Positions 55,641 to 64,000 of a DNA stretch of 64,000 bases are shown piece after piece; positions within the stretch are counted from its first letter, which is position 1; each line of letters begins with the position of its first letter. Under the pieces are notes generated by a model. The model saw only the letters and a program-made list of their open reading frames with translations. It was not told where the DNA came from and searched no databases. The position numbers and the translations under genes were made by a program. The DNA is taken from the NCBI RefSeq assembly GCF_019104765.1, contig NZ_JAHRXJ010000011.1, positions 558,001-622,000 on the forward strand, read 5' to 3'. This DNA comes from Synechococcus sp. HK05 (GTDB taxonomy: Bacteria; Cyanobacteriota; Cyanobacteriia; PCC-6307; Cyanobiaceae).

Positions 55641-56278
55641 GTGGCCCCCCGTTGCTGTTGGCCTTGCACAGCTCCAGCGAGACCCTCGGGGTGGCTGTGC
55701 AGCCCCTGTGTCAGTCGGATGCTGGGGCGCAGGTGGAGGGTTTCCCCTTGGGCCGGCGCTTGTCGAATCAGCTCCTCCCCTGCGTGGAGCAGCTGTTGCC
55801 GGCTGATCAATGGCCCCGAATCGGGCGCTTGGCTGTGGCCATAGGGCCCGGCGGCTTCACCGGGACCCGGCTCACGGTGGTGCTGGCGCGCACGCTGGCT
55901 CAGCAGCTGGGTATCCCGCTCCATGGCTTCAGCAGCTTTTTGTTGATCGCGCGCCGTTTGCTGGCGGCTGAAGAGCCGGCCTCGCCTGGTCAGCGGCTGT
56001 GGCTGGAGCAGGTGTTGCCCCGCCGCGGCAGCGTGGTGGGCTGCTACGGCCTCGATCCCACCGCCCTCGGTGGGGTGGCGGAGCTGGAGACGCCGCGGCT
56101 GGTGCGCCCTGAGGAGTCCTGGGGCGGCGATGCGCCCTGTGCTCCTGCTGTGGTGGATGCAGTGGCGGATGCACGCCAATTGCTGGAGTTGGGCCAGTTG
56201 GCCCATGCTGCGGATCTGGCTGGCCCCTGGGCGCCGGTGCTGCCGCTCTATCCCACCAGCCCGGTGGAGGGGCTGTGA
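55637..56278 (+). CDS. tsaB: tRNA threonylcarbamoyladenosine biosynthesis protein TsaB
   Basis: ASKHA-fold partner of TsaD in making t6A37 of ANN-reading tRNAs. LLLALHSSSETLGVAV, GRLAVAIGPGGFTGTRLTVVLARTLAQQLGIPLHG in pieces, and a C-terminal LAHAADLAGPWAPVLPLY are typical. 213 residues. Tightly coupled between ycf34 and ydcF (both ATGA/GTGA overlaps). Confidence 0.9.
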   Translation: MSGPPLLLALHSSSETLGVAVQPLCQSDAGAQVEGFPLGRRLSNQLLPCVEQLLPADQWPRIGRLAVAIGPGGFTGTRLTVVLARTLAQQLGIPLHGFSSFLLIARRLLAAEEPASPGQRLWLEQVLPRRGSVVGCYGLDPTALGGVAELETPRLVRPEESWGGDAPCAPAVVDAVADARQLLELGQLAHAADLAGPWAPVLPLYPTSPVEGL

Positions 56279-56922
56279 GGCGTTCCCGTCCGCGCCCGCG
56301 TGCAGACCAGCGGCCGGCTGTCCCGCCGGCCCGCCGGCGTCGCCCGCGGCGTGGCCGTTGGTTGTTGGCGGGCTTGGCCGCCACCGGGCTGGTGGTGTTC
56401 TCCCGCGGCTTGTGGCAGCCCCCTTTGCCTCCGCCCCAGATGATCCTGGTGTTGGGCGGTGATGTGGAACGGGAGCGGGTGGCGGCTGAGTTGGCGGAGC
56501 GGGATGGTTTACCGGTGCTGGTGAGTGGCGGCAGCAATCCTGAATATGCCCACTGGCTGTTCGGGCGGCGGGGCCTCGATCAGGGGCGCGTGCAGCTGGA
56601 TTACCGCGCCACCGACACCCTCACCAACTTCACCTCGATCGTGGATGACCTGCGGCGCGCCAAGGTGCGCCATGTGCTGTTGGTCACGAGCAGCGATCAC
56701 ATGCAACGGGCCATGCTCGTGGGCCGGCTGGTGGCCGGCAGCCGCGGCATTGGCCTCACGCCGGTGGAGGTGCCCTGCGGAGCGCGTTGTACGCCGGAGG
56801 GCTGGCGCAAGGTGTGGGGCGACGGGGCCCGCGCGGCCCTGTGGGTGCTCACGGGCCGCGATCTCAGGCGCTGGGCGGCAGCGCGGTTCGCTCCGATGCT
56901 GGAGGGAGTGCGGGGCCGTTGA
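56275..56922 (+). CDS. YdcF/ElyC-family DUF218 protein
   Basis: A 215-residue protein with a basic N-terminus, one transmembrane helix (about 28-44), and a DUF218 Rossmann-like domain: MILVLGGDVERERVAAELAERD, PVLVSGGSNPEYAHW, then LTNFTSIVDDLRRAKVRHVLLVTSSDHMQRA. Some relatives (SanA, ElyC) affect envelope integrity. Its 3' end overlaps the convergent plsC by 59 bases, the longest convergent overlap here. Confidence 0.85.
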   Translation: MRRSRPRPRADQRPAVPPARRRRPRRGRWLLAGLAATGLVVFSRGLWQPPLPPPQMILVLGGDVERERVAAELAERDGLPVLVSGGSNPEYAHWLFGRRGLDQGRVQLDYRATDTLTNFTSIVDDLRRAKVRHVLLVTSSDHMQRAMLVGRLVAGSRGIGLTPVEVPCGARCTPEGWRKVWGDGARAALWVLTGRDLRRWAAARFAPMLEGVRGR

Positions 56923-57643
56923 TCAACCCCTGATCCAGCAGGGCATTGATCTGGGCCTGGCAGGCGGCGGTGGCGGCATCGAGGTCGGCCCGTTTGCGCG
57001 AGGCCGGAGGCGGAATCGGTGTGCCGATGCGGATGTGTACGGGCAGCAGCCGCGGTTGCTTGGAGCCTGTCCCAAGGGCCCGGTGGCTGTTGATGATCGC
57101 GACCGGTAGCAGCGGCACCCCGGCGCGGGCTGCCAGGAGTGCTGCGCCGGGCTGGGGGTTGTTCACGCGACCATCGGCCTGGCGGGTGCCATCGATGAAC
57201 ACACCGGTGGCCCAACCCTGCTCAAGGCGATCGGTGGCGGTGCGGATCGCTTCGCGGTCGCTGGCGCCACGGGCCACGGGATAGGCGCCGCAGGCGCGGA
57301 TGATCGGTCCCAAGATCGGGATTCGAAACAGCTCAGCCTTGGCCATGAAGGCCACGGGGCGCCCCAGGGCATGGCCCAGCAGCGGCGGGTCGAGATGGGA
57401 GCCATGGTTGGCCACCACCACCAGTGCCCCCTCGTGGGGAACATTGGTGTTGCCGGCGGTCCGGCCGCGGAACAGCAGCCGGTAGATCGGGAACACCAGC
57501 AGATAGCTCACCAGCCGGTAGGTGAGGCTGGGTTTCGGTGTGCGCAGCAGGGCTGGTGGTTCGGCGGGTTTGCGCCGGCGGCGCAGCACTCGCTTCACCG
57601 CGTTCACCGGCCGGCTGCCCGGCCGCTGCATGGGGTCGCTCAC
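56864..57643 (-). CDS. plsC: 1-Acyl-sn-glycerol-3-phosphate acyltransferase
   Basis: Makes phosphatidic acid from lysophosphatidic acid. The acyltransferase motifs are NHGSHLD (HX4D), the FMAKAELFRIPILGPIIRACGAYPVARGASDREA segment in pieces, VFIDGTRQADG and PLLPVAI. The GTG at 57643 overlaps the fabD stop (GTGA) and gives 259 residues, which suggests coupling to fabD; it ends the rpaB-plsX-fabH-fabD-plsC run. Confidence 0.92.
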   Translation of the reverse strand: MSDPMQRPGSRPVNAVKRVLRRRRKPAEPPALLRTPKPSLTYRLVSYLLVFPIYRLLFRGRTAGNTNVPHEGALVVVANHGSHLDPPLLGHALGRPVAFMAKAELFRIPILGPIIRACGAYPVARGASDREAIRTATDRLEQGWATGVFIDGTRQADGRVNNPQPGAALLAARAGVPLLPVAIINSHRALGTGSKQPRLLPVHIRIGTPIPPPASRKRADLDAATAACQAQINALLDQGLINGPALPPASERTALPPSA

Positions 57644-58530
57644 AGCCCCAGGTCGGCGGCGCCGCTGATCTGGGCGGTGGTGATCCCCTCGCACCCACGC
57701 TTGATCAGGCCGCTCAGCACGTTGCCGGGGCCGATCTCCACGGCGGTGTCGATGCCTGAGGTGCTGAAGGCCTCCATCGTTTCGCGCCAGCGCACGCCGG
57801 TGGTCATTTGGGTGCGTAGCCGCTGCTTGAGGGCCGCGCCATTGGTTTCGGGGGTGGGATCGGTGTTGCTCAGCACCGGAATCACAGCATCGGCGAAGGG
57901 CACGGCCTCCAGTGCCGCCGCAAAGGCATCCGCGGCGCTCTGCATGAAGGGTGAATGGAAGGCCCCACTCACCGCCAGGGGGATGGCGCGTTTGCATTTG
58001 AGCTGGCCGCTCACGGCTGCCACCGCCTCGGGGCTGCCGGAGAGCACCACCTGGGCGCTGCTGTTGTCGTTGGCGATCACCACCCCTTCGGTGGCGGCCA
58101 CCAGCTGATCGAGCTCGGCGCGATCGAAGCCCATCACGGCGGTCATGGCTCCGCCGCCGGCCGCCGCCATCAGTTCGCTGCGGGTTTTCATCAGCTGCAG
58201 GCCCGTGTTCACATCGAACACGCCTGCGGCGTAGAGGGCCACCAGCTCGCCCAGACTGTGGCCGGCCACCCGATCGGCGCTGCGGCCCTGGGCCTTGAGG
58301 CCATCCACCAGCAAGCTCTCGATCACGAAGAGGGCTGGCTGTGTGTTGCGGGTGTCGTTGAGATCGCTCAGCTCACCGTCGGCTTCACCGGCGCAGATGG
58401 CGAGCAGATCACGGCCCAGCAGGTCGGAAGCGGCGGCGAAGCGATCGCGGCCGCCGGGCAGCTCGAGCACCCCGGCGGCCATGCCCAGCTTCTGTGAGCC
58501 CTGTCCGGGAAACACCCAGGCGATACCCAT
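57640..58530 (-). CDS. fabD: Malonyl-CoA:ACP transacylase
   Basis: Loads malonyl onto acyl carrier protein for fatty-acid elongation. WVFPGQGSQKLGMAAG opens the fold; nucleophile Ser lies in VAGHSLGELVALYAAG, and VSGAFHSPFMQSAADAF carries the His. 296 residues, normal. Coupled by GTGA to plsC downstream and 62 bases from fabH upstream. Confidence 0.96.
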   Translation of the reverse strand: MGIAWVFPGQGSQKLGMAAGVLELPGGRDRFAAASDLLGRDLLAICAGEADGELSDLNDTRNTQPALFVIESLLVDGLKAQGRSADRVAGHSLGELVALYAAGVFDVNTGLQLMKTRSELMAAAGGGAMTAVMGFDRAELDQLVAATEGVVIANDNSSAQVVLSGSPEAVAAVSGQLKCKRAIPLAVSGAFHSPFMQSAADAFAAALEAVPFADAVIPVLSNTDPTPETNGAALKQRLRTQMTTGVRWRETMEAFSTSGIDTAVEIGPGNVLSGLIKRGCEGITTAQISGAADLGL

Positions 58531-58592
58531 GGCCGCACGCGTTGCACTGTGTGGGGGGGAGATTACGCGGCGGGGCCGAGGGCCCGGCCGGC

Positions 58593-59585
58593 TCAGCCCT
58601 GCGGACCAGCCCAGCGCAGCAGCGCGCCGCCCCAGCTCAGGCCAGCCCCAAAGCCACTGCTGGCGATCAGATCGCCGGGTTTCACCCGCCCATCCTTCAC
58701 CGCCTCATCCAGCATCAATGGGATGGTGGCCGCTGAGGTGTTGCCATAGCTGGCCAGGTTGCTCAGCACCCGCTCGTGGGGAATGGCAAAACGATCGGCC
58801 ACGGCATCAAGAATGCGCTGGTTGGCCTGGTGCAGCAGCAGCCAATTGAGATCGGAGGCGGGGGTGCCGGTGCTCTCCAGCAGCTCCTTGAGCACCGCCG
58901 GCACTTCCCGCACCGCAAACTTGTACACCTCCTGGCCGTTCATGCGCAGCGGGGCAAAGCCCCCCACCTGGGCGCTCACGCCACCGAGCACGTCGGTGTG
59001 TGTATCGGTCTGGGCGAGGGTGAGGCAGCTGTTGCGGCTGCCATCAGAGTGCATGCGGAAGCCGAGCAGGCCGTCCTGCTCGGCGGGGCAGGATTCCACG
59101 GCCACGGCAGCGGCGCCATCGCCGAACAGCACGCAGGTGGTGCGATCGTCCCAATCCACCCAGCGGCTGAGTTGATCGGCGCCGATCACCAGGGCCCGGC
59201 GCATGGCACCACTGCGCAGGTATTGGCCGGCGGTGATCAGGGCAAACAGGAAGCCGCTGCAGGCGGCGGTGAGATCAAAGGCCACGGCATGGCGGGCACC
59301 AATGGCGCCCTGCACCCGCGGCGCCATTCCGAACAGGTCGTCGGGGCTGGAGGTGGCCATCAGGATCAGATCCAGATCCTCGGGTGCCCAGCCCGCGTGG
59401 TCCAGGGCTGCTTGGGCGGCGCGACTGGCGAGCAGCGTGAGCGGTTCATCGGCCGCGCAGATGCGGCGTGCGCCGATGCCAGTGCGGGTGCGGATCCACT
59501 CGTCGCTGGTGTCGACGCGTTCGCTCAGCTGTTGATTGCTCACGCTGATGGCGGGCACGGCACTGCCGCAGCCCACCAGGGCCAT
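58593..59585 (-). CDS. fabH: 3-Oxoacyl-ACP synthase III
   Basis: Initiates fatty acid synthesis from acetyl-CoA and malonyl-ACP. Cys109 in DLTAACSGFLFAL is the nucleophile, with His in LLHQANQRILDA and Asn in SYGNTSAATIPL. The start at 59585 puts the family opening (ALVGCGSAVP) at residue 2; an upstream GTG exists. 330 residues. Confidence 0.96.
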   Translation of the reverse strand: MALVGCGSAVPAISVSNQQLSERVDTSDEWIRTRTGIGARRICAADEPLTLLASRAAQAALDHAGWAPEDLDLILMATSSPDDLFGMAPRVQGAIGARHAVAFDLTAACSGFLFALITAGQYLRSGAMRRALVIGADQLSRWVDWDDRTTCVLFGDGAAAVAVESCPAEQDGLLGFRMHSDGSRNSCLTLAQTDTHTDVLGGVSAQVGGFAPLRMNGQEVYKFAVREVPAVLKELLESTGTPASDLNWLLLHQANQRILDAVADRFAIPHERVLSNLASYGNTSAATIPLMLDEAVKDGRVKPGDLIASSGFGAGLSWGGALLRWAGPQG

Positions 59586-59652
59586 GCCGCAGCTGTTCAC
59601 GGTGCTGTTTGTCTGGCCCAGCCCCACCGGATCAGCCCAACGGTGCGGTCAG

Positions 59653-61005
59653 TCAACCACAGGCCACGGCAGGGCTCTCGCTCTCGCTGAGCTGTTGCAG
59701 ATCCTCCATCACACCGTGGTTGGCAGCGGAGTGGGCGATGCGCAGGGCGCTCACCACCGAGAGAGCCTTGCTGCTGCCATGGCCGATCACACACACACCG
59801 TTCACGCCCAGCAACAGGGCCCCGCCGTGCTCGGCGTGGTCGAGGCGCTTCTTGATGCGGCGCAGGTTGCTCATCAAAAACGCAGACCCCACCTTGCCGC
59901 GGCGGCCGCGGGGCAGCTCAGCCTTGAGCACATCCAGCAGCACGCTGCCCACGCTTTCCAGGAACTTCAGCAGCACATTGCCGGTGAAGCCGTCGCACAC
60001 CACTACGTCGAACGCACCGGAGAGCACATCACGGCCCTCGCAGTTGCCGGCGAACTGGAAGCGGCTTTCCGCGGCCATCAGCGGATAGGTGCGCAGGGCG
60101 AGATCGTTGCCCTTGCACTCCTCCTCGCCGATGTTGAGCAGGCCGATGCGCGGCTGGCTCACCTGCAGCACGTCACGGCTGTAGATGTTGCCCAGCAGGG
60201 CCCACTGGTGCAGGTAGGCCGGTTTGGCATCCATGTTGGCGCCCACATCGAGCACTAGCACCTGCTGCTCGGGATCCTTGGTGGGGAAGAGGGCGCCGAT
60301 GGCGGGGCGATCGATCCCCTTGAGGCGCCCGAGCCGGAAGATCGCTGACGCCATCACGGCGCCAGAGTTGCCGGCTGAATACACGGCCGTGGCCTTACCG
60401 GCCTTCACCAGGTCCATGGCCACATTGATGCTGGCGTCGCGCTTCTTGCGCACCACGGTGGCTTCTTCATCCATGCCCACCGACACACCGCTGGGCACCA
60501 GCTCCAGTAGACCCTCCTGCTGCGCCGCCTCCAGTTCCTCGCTGAGCTCCAGCTCGGCCACAGCGGTGGCCACGGCTTCAGCCTCGGCCACGAATTTCAC
60601 CCGCAGTGGCAGGAGCCGCACCGCCCGCAAGCAGCCTTCCAGGATCGGGCCGGGGGCGTAGTCGCCGCCCATGCCATCCACCGCCACCCAGAGGCGATCG
60701 GCATCGTTGATCGGTGTGCCTTCGCTGCCCCCCACGCCCCGCTGCAGGCGGCGCAGGGGGTCGAACACCAGTGGCTGCAGCACGGTGTTGGCCGCTCCCG
60801 CTGCGGCACCGGCGGCGCTGCCGGCCACGGAGCCCGCCATCGACCCGGCGGCATTGGCCGTGGCCGTCGCCGTACCCACCAGGCTCGTGACCGCTGCATT
60901 ACGGCGATACCAGATCACCAGGCGGCGGATGGCGCGGGGGCGGCCGCGGCGGCTGCCGGTGCCGGAACCTGGTACGTCAGAGGGCTTCGGGGGCAACGGC
61001 GTCAA
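59653..61005 (-). CDS. plsX: Phosphate acyltransferase PlsX with glycine-zipper N-terminal extension
   Basis: Makes acyl-phosphate from acyl-ACP, the first step of the PlsX-PlsY phospholipid route. The catalytic part begins at about residue 106 (WVAVDGMGGDYAPG) and includes SAGNSGAVMASAIFRLGRL, LLNIGEEECKGND and FDVVVCDGFTGNVLLKF. Before it lies a basic (RRLVIWYRRN) then Ala-rich stretch with Gly54, 58, 62, 66 and 70 at exact four-residue spacing. TTG 61005 is the start used; total 450 residues against about 340 in E. coli. It overlaps the rpaB end. Confidence 0.9.
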   Translation of the reverse strand: MTPLPPKPSDVPGSGTGSRRGRPRAIRRLVIWYRRNAAVTSLVGTATATANAAGSMAGSVAGSAAGAAAGAANTVLQPLVFDPLRRLQRGVGGSEGTPINDADRLWVAVDGMGGDYAPGPILEGCLRAVRLLPLRVKFVAEAEAVATAVAELELSEELEAAQQEGLLELVPSGVSVGMDEEATVVRKKRDASINVAMDLVKAGKATAVYSAGNSGAVMASAIFRLGRLKGIDRPAIGALFPTKDPEQQVLVLDVGANMDAKPAYLHQWALLGNIYSRDVLQVSQPRIGLLNIGEEECKGNDLALRTYPLMAAESRFQFAGNCEGRDVLSGAFDVVVCDGFTGNVLLKFLESVGSVLLDVLKAELPRGRRGKVGSAFLMSNLRRIKKRLDHAEHGGALLLGVNGVCVIGHGSSKALSVVSALRIAHSAANHGVMEDLQQLSESESPAVACG

Positions 61006-61738
61006 CGATGCGTTGGAACAGATAACCGGTGCCGCGGGCCGTGAGGATCAGCTCGGGGTTGGCCGGATCGTCTTCCAGTTTGGAGCGCAGCCGGGAGATA
61101 TGAACATCCACCACCCGGGTATCCACGTGACGCTCCGGGGTGTAGCCCCACACTTCTTTGAGAATTTCGCCTCGGCTGAAGGGCTCACCGCTGCGGCCCA
61201 CCAGCAGCTCCAGCAGGCTGAACTCCATGCCGGTGAGGCGGATGCGCTCCTCGCCCCGGTACACCTGCCGCTTGTTGGTGTCGATGCGCAGGTCGCTCAC
61301 CTGGATCACGCCGGAGTTGGGGATGCCGGCCACGCTGTCTTTCTCCACCCGGCGCAGCACGCAGCGAATGCGGGCCTCCAGCTCCTTGGGGCTGAAGGGT
61401 TTCACCACGTAGTCGTCGGCGCCGAGCTCGAGGCCGGTGATGCGGTCGGCCACATCGCCCAGGGCGGTGAGCATCACGATCGGCACGTCCGATTCCTTGC
61501 GCAGCTCCTGGCAGACGCCGTAGCCATCGAGCTTCGGCATCATCACGTCGAGCACCACCAGATCGGGGTTGGTGCGGCGAAAGGCCTCGAGCGCTTCCTG
61601 GCCGTCGCAGGCGGTCACCACCTGATAGCCGATCATCGAGAGCCGCGTTTCCAGAATCCGGCGGATGCTGGCTTCGTCGTCCACCACCAGGATCGTTTCC
61701 TTGGCGGCGGAGGCAGTTGTGCCGGTTGAGGCCGTCAT
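60977..61738 (-). CDS. rpaB: OmpR-type response regulator RpaB
   Basis: Essential cyanobacterial regulator of high-light and photosystem genes. Receiver domain with VVDDEASIRRILETRL, phosphoacceptor Asp in DLVVLDVMMPKLDGYGVC, and ADDYVVKPFSPKELEAR; then the winged-helix DNA-binding domain ending ILTARGTGYLFQRI. 253 residues from ATG 61738. Head of a run into plsX-fabH-fabD-plsC; the plsX start overlaps its end by 29 bases. Confidence 0.95.
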   Translation of the reverse strand: MTASTGTTASAAKETILVVDDEASIRRILETRLSMIGYQVVTACDGQEALEAFRRTNPDLVVLDVMMPKLDGYGVCQELRKESDVPIVMLTALGDVADRITGLELGADDYVVKPFSPKELEARIRCVLRRVEKDSVAGIPNSGVIQVSDLRIDTNKRQVYRGEERIRLTGMEFSLLELLVGRSGEPFSRGEILKEVWGYTPERHVDTRVVDVHISRLRSKLEDDPANPELILTARGTGYLFQRIVDAVAPEAL

Positions 61739-61764
61739 TGCGCCACTCGTTGTGGACGGGGTTA

Positions 61765-61780
61765 AGTAGTTCGACCTACT
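61765..61780. promoter_or_regulatory. Dyad AGTAG-N6-CTACT between rpaB and radA
   Basis: Perfect five-base arms around TTCGAC, 27 bases upstream of the rpaB ATG in the 98-base divergent spacer with radA. A dyad here could be an operator; it does not match the HLR1 direct repeat that RpaB itself recognises. A chance occurrence is possible. Confidence 0.3.
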
Positions 61781-61836
61781 GAAAAGGTCGCGAGGCCTCC
61801 GGGTTCTGCGGCAGCCACCTTTCTTCATACACCGTT

Positions 61837-63270
61837 TTGGCCCGCGCCACCAGCCTTTACGTCTGCCAGAGCTGCGGAGCCCAGACCCGCCAGTTCTTCG
61901 GCCGCTGCAGCAGTTGCGGCAGCTGGAACACCCTGGTGGAGCAGGCGGCAACCCCCACCGACAACCGCCGCCGCCGGCCTGTTGCCGCCCTGGCTGAAGC
62001 TGCCATCCCCGCTGCACCGCGGCGCTCCGAGCCGATTGCTGCGGTGGGCGATCGGCCCCTGCAGCGGCTGGGCAGCGGCTACGGCGAGCTGGACCGTGTG
62101 CTCGGCGGTGGGTTGGTGCCTGGTTCGCTGGTGTTGCTGGGTGGCGACCCCGGCATCGGCAAAAGCACGTTGCTGCTGCAGAGCGCTCAGGCGATGGCTG
62201 CCCGCCATTCCGTTTTGTATGTGAGTGCGGAGGAATCGGCGCAGCAGGTGAAGTTGCGCTGGCGTCGTCTGGCGGAGGAGCAAGGGGAGCTGGCCCCGGC
62301 TGGCGGCCCCGGCCTGCAGCTGCTGGCGGAAACCGACCTGGAGTTGGTGCTGCAGGAGCTCGAAGCGCTGCGCCCGGCGGTGGCTGTGATCGACAGCATC
62401 CAGGCCCTCCACGACGGCGAGCTCGGCAGCGCCCCCGGTTCCGTAGCCCAGGTGCGCGAATGCGCCGCGGCCCTGGCCCGCATCGCCAAGCGGCAAGACA
62501 CGGCCCTGTTGCTGGTGGGCCACGTGACCAAGGAGGGCATGCTCGCTGGGCCCAAAGTGCTGGAGCACCTGGTGGATGCGGTGCTCACCTTTGAAGGCGA
62601 TCGCTTCGCCAGCCACCGGCTGCTGCGGGCCGTGAAGAACCGCTTCGGCGCCACCCACGAGCTGGGGGTGTTTGAGATGCGCGGCCAGGGCCTAGCCCAG
62701 GTGCTCAACCCCAGCGAGCTGTTTCTCGGCAGCGATGAACCCAGCGCCGGCACCGCCACGATCGTGGCCTGTGAAGGCACACGGCCTTTGGTGGTGGAGC
62801 TCCAGGCACTGGTGAGCACCACCAGCTATTCCAGCCCGCGCCGCACCGCCACCGGCATCGGCACCAACCGCCTGCACCAGATTCTGGCGGTGCTGGAAAA
62901 ACACCTGGGTTTGCCCCTGTCGCGCTTCGATTGCTATCTGGCCGTGGCCGGTGGCCTGGAGGTGGAGGAGCCTGCGGCCGATCTCGGCGTGGCGGCAGCG
63001 GTGGTGGCCAGCTACCGGGATCTCACCCTGCCGCCTGGCACGGTGCTGATCGGTGAGCTGGGCCTCGGCGGGCAGCTGCGGCCGGTGGCGCAGCTGGAGC
63101 AGCGCCTTCAGGAGTCAGCCCGCTTGGGCTTCCGCCGTGCGGTGGTGCCCAAAGGCAGTGGTCTGGGGCGCTTGGCGGCGGGCCTGGATCTGCAGCTGCT
63201 GGAGGCCGGCGGGGTGGCGGAGGCGCTGGTGGCGGCCCTTGGGGTGAACCCCGCCGACGATCGAGCTTGA
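61837..63270 (+). CDS. radA: DNA repair/branch-migration protein RadA
   Basis: RecA-like ATPase that promotes branch migration in recombination. Zinc finger Cys10, 13, 24, 27; Walker A GDPGIGKST (103-111); the RadA signature KNRFG (267-271); then a Lon-like C-terminal domain (GLEVEEPAADLGVAAAVVASYR). 477 residues. TTG start; no in-frame ATG upstream. Divergent from rpaB. Confidence 0.93.
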   Translation: MARATSLYVCQSCGAQTRQFFGRCSSCGSWNTLVEQAATPTDNRRRRPVAALAEAAIPAAPRRSEPIAAVGDRPLQRLGSGYGELDRVLGGGLVPGSLVLLGGDPGIGKSTLLLQSAQAMAARHSVLYVSAEESAQQVKLRWRRLAEEQGELAPAGGPGLQLLAETDLELVLQELEALRPAVAVIDSIQALHDGELGSAPGSVAQVRECAAALARIAKRQDTALLLVGHVTKEGMLAGPKVLEHLVDAVLTFEGDRFASHRLLRAVKNRFGATHELGVFEMRGQGLAQVLNPSELFLGSDEPSAGTATIVACEGTRPLVVELQALVSTTSYSSPRRTATGIGTNRLHQILAVLEKHLGLPLSRFDCYLAVAGGLEVEEPAADLGVAAAVVASYRDLTLPPGTVLIGELGLGGQLRPVAQLEQRLQESARLGFRRAVVPKGSGLGRLAAGLDLQLLEAGGVAEALVAALGVNPADDRA

Positions 63271-63280
63271 GGCGGTTGCC

Positions 63281-63802
63281 TCAGAAATACACGTCGACGT
63301 TGCCGCGGCCGCTGGTTTTGAGCCAGTTCTGGGCCTCGATGTAGTTGTTCGGGGCCAAGCGGATCGCTTTGGTCCACAGATCAGCGGCCTGATCGAAGTG
63401 ACGATCAGCCAGGTCGCCGTCGCCGTTTTCTTCCGCCAAGGAGCCCAGGTGGTGGTGGATCACCGCCATGTTGTTGAGGGCTTGGGGCATCTTGCTGTTG
63501 AGATCGAGGGCCTGGCCGTACTGCTCTAGGGCCTTCTCGTGCTCTCCGTTGCTGGCGTACACCAGCGCCATGTTGTAGAGGATGAAGGCGCGGTCGTTGG
63601 GGTCTTCCTCCAGCTTCAGCGCTTCGGCGTAGTTGTCGAGCGCTTCGGCGTATTCACCATCAGCCTGGGCGCTCATCCCGTCGCGGTAGTAGGCGAAGGC
63701 CTCCTTGGCGCGCTGGTTGGTGGGCAGCACCTTGAGGATCAGGTCGGCCATCACCGTGAAGCTCTTGTCGATGAAGTTGTCGTTGCGCTGAGAGCGGGGC
63801 AC
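63281..63802 (-). CDS. ycf3: Photosystem I assembly protein Ycf3
   Basis: TPR protein of 173 residues needed to assemble photosystem I at the thylakoid. The opening [26 protein letters not shown] and the three TPRs ([45 protein letters not shown] in part, [13 protein letters not shown]) are conserved. GTG start at 63802. Ten bases separate it from the convergent radA stop. Confidence 0.97.
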   Translation of the reverse strand: MPRSQRNDNFIDKSFTVMADLILKVLPTNQRAKEAFAYYRDGMSAQADGEYAEALDNYAEALKLEEDPNDRAFILYNMALVYASNGEHEKALEQYGQALDLNSKMPQALNNMAVIHHHLGSLAEENGDGDLADRHFDQAADLWTKAIRLAPNNYIEAQNWLKTSGRGNVDVYF

Positions 63803-63904
63803 GGCGATCTGCTGAGCTTCGTGGGCCCATCCTCACCTGCCTGGGGCGGGGGATGCCGGGGCTGTTCGCACTCCCTAGCCTTGGCGTCGCCCACCCCCAG
63901 CCCC

Positions 63905-64000
63905 GTGAGCAGCGGCCCTGAATCCGCACCGCAGCCGGTGGCTGCTCTGCTGCTCGAGGTGGAGGGCATGAAATGTGGAGGCTGCGTGCGCGCCGTGGAG
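63905..64000 (+). CDS. Start of a heavy-metal (copper) P-type ATPase (3' partial)
   Basis: The first 32 codons, from GTG at 63905, encode a short leader and the start of an HMA domain with GMKCGGCVRAVE, the GMxCxxC metal site. Copper-exporting or thylakoid copper ATPases (CtaA/PacS type) begin this way. The gene runs off the window; the protein could also be another HMA protein. Confidence 0.7.
   Translation, partial: MSSGPESAPQPVAALLLEVEGMKCGGCVRAVE

Overview
The window is ordinary, densely packed core genome of a picocyanobacterium, most like a freshwater or coastal Synechococcus/Cyanobium-type strain. The evidence is the strongly GC-rich, GTG/TTG-start-rich coding, eight NDH-1 subunits (ndhH, A, I, G, E, D, F, M), chlorophyll (chlM), phylloquinone (men), carotenoid (crtP, crtB, a Z-ISO/NnrU homologue) and photosystem I assembly (ycf3) genes. 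It also has the plastid-shared genes ycf34 and ycf29/rre1 and the regulators rpaB, rbcR and a PedR-like protein. I see no tRNA, rRNA, CRISPR array, insertion sequence, prophage or integrase.

Layout. 1-6.9 kb: the end of a HisC-like aminotransferase, a degenerate beta-lactamase-fold protein, trpG/pabA, dgkA, ybeY, a DUF3285 protein, prfB (with its +1 programmed frameshift), grxC, gshB and a voltage-gated-type ion channel. 6.9-12.8 kb: phylloquinone genes (menF facing menA-menC-menE, then a DHNA-CoA thioesterase) with small membrane proteins. 12.8-22.9 kb: ndhH, rsmH, a TPR protein, a cysteine desulfurase, rre1/ycf29, an unusual RluA-like protein, a lipoprotein, a GIDE-domain protein and chlM. 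22.9-33.8 kb: nagA, purE, transporters and membrane proteins, cysC, a ChaN-PDZ protein, a SUI1 factor, trpB, hrcA, a rhodanese, a DUF3352 protein and sixA. 33.8-42.7 kb: gltA, then ndhA-I-G-E-nadK-CYTH, a 56-residue microprotein, a PedR-like regulator, metF, a sugar nucleotidyltransferase and scpA. 42.8-53.9 kb: a LapA-like protein, ndhD and ndhF separated by a 353-base structured non-coding stretch, a Z-ISO homologue, rbcR, a DUF3172 protein, ndhM, crtP-crtB, a hydrolase and an RRM protein. 54-64 kb: cca, ycf34-tsaB-ydcF, the rpaB-plsX-fabH-fabD-plsC run, radA, ycf3 and the start of a heavy-metal P-type ATPase.

The genes work together mainly in photosynthetic electron transport and its cofactors: NDH-1 cyclic electron flow, phylloquinone for photosystem I, chlorophyll and carotenoids, and redox- or light-responsive regulators. 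Fatty-acid and phospholipid initiation sits directly behind rpaB. The genome is compact: ten convergent pairs overlap by 10-59 bases and many co-directional genes share ATGA/GTGA junctions.

I found no convincing new multi-gene system. The best leads are the palindromic DNA between ndhF and ndhD, several enzymes missing textbook catalytic residues (RluA-like, MBL-fold, MenC), a glycine-zipper N-terminal extension on PlsX, and a few uncharacterised small or membrane proteins.
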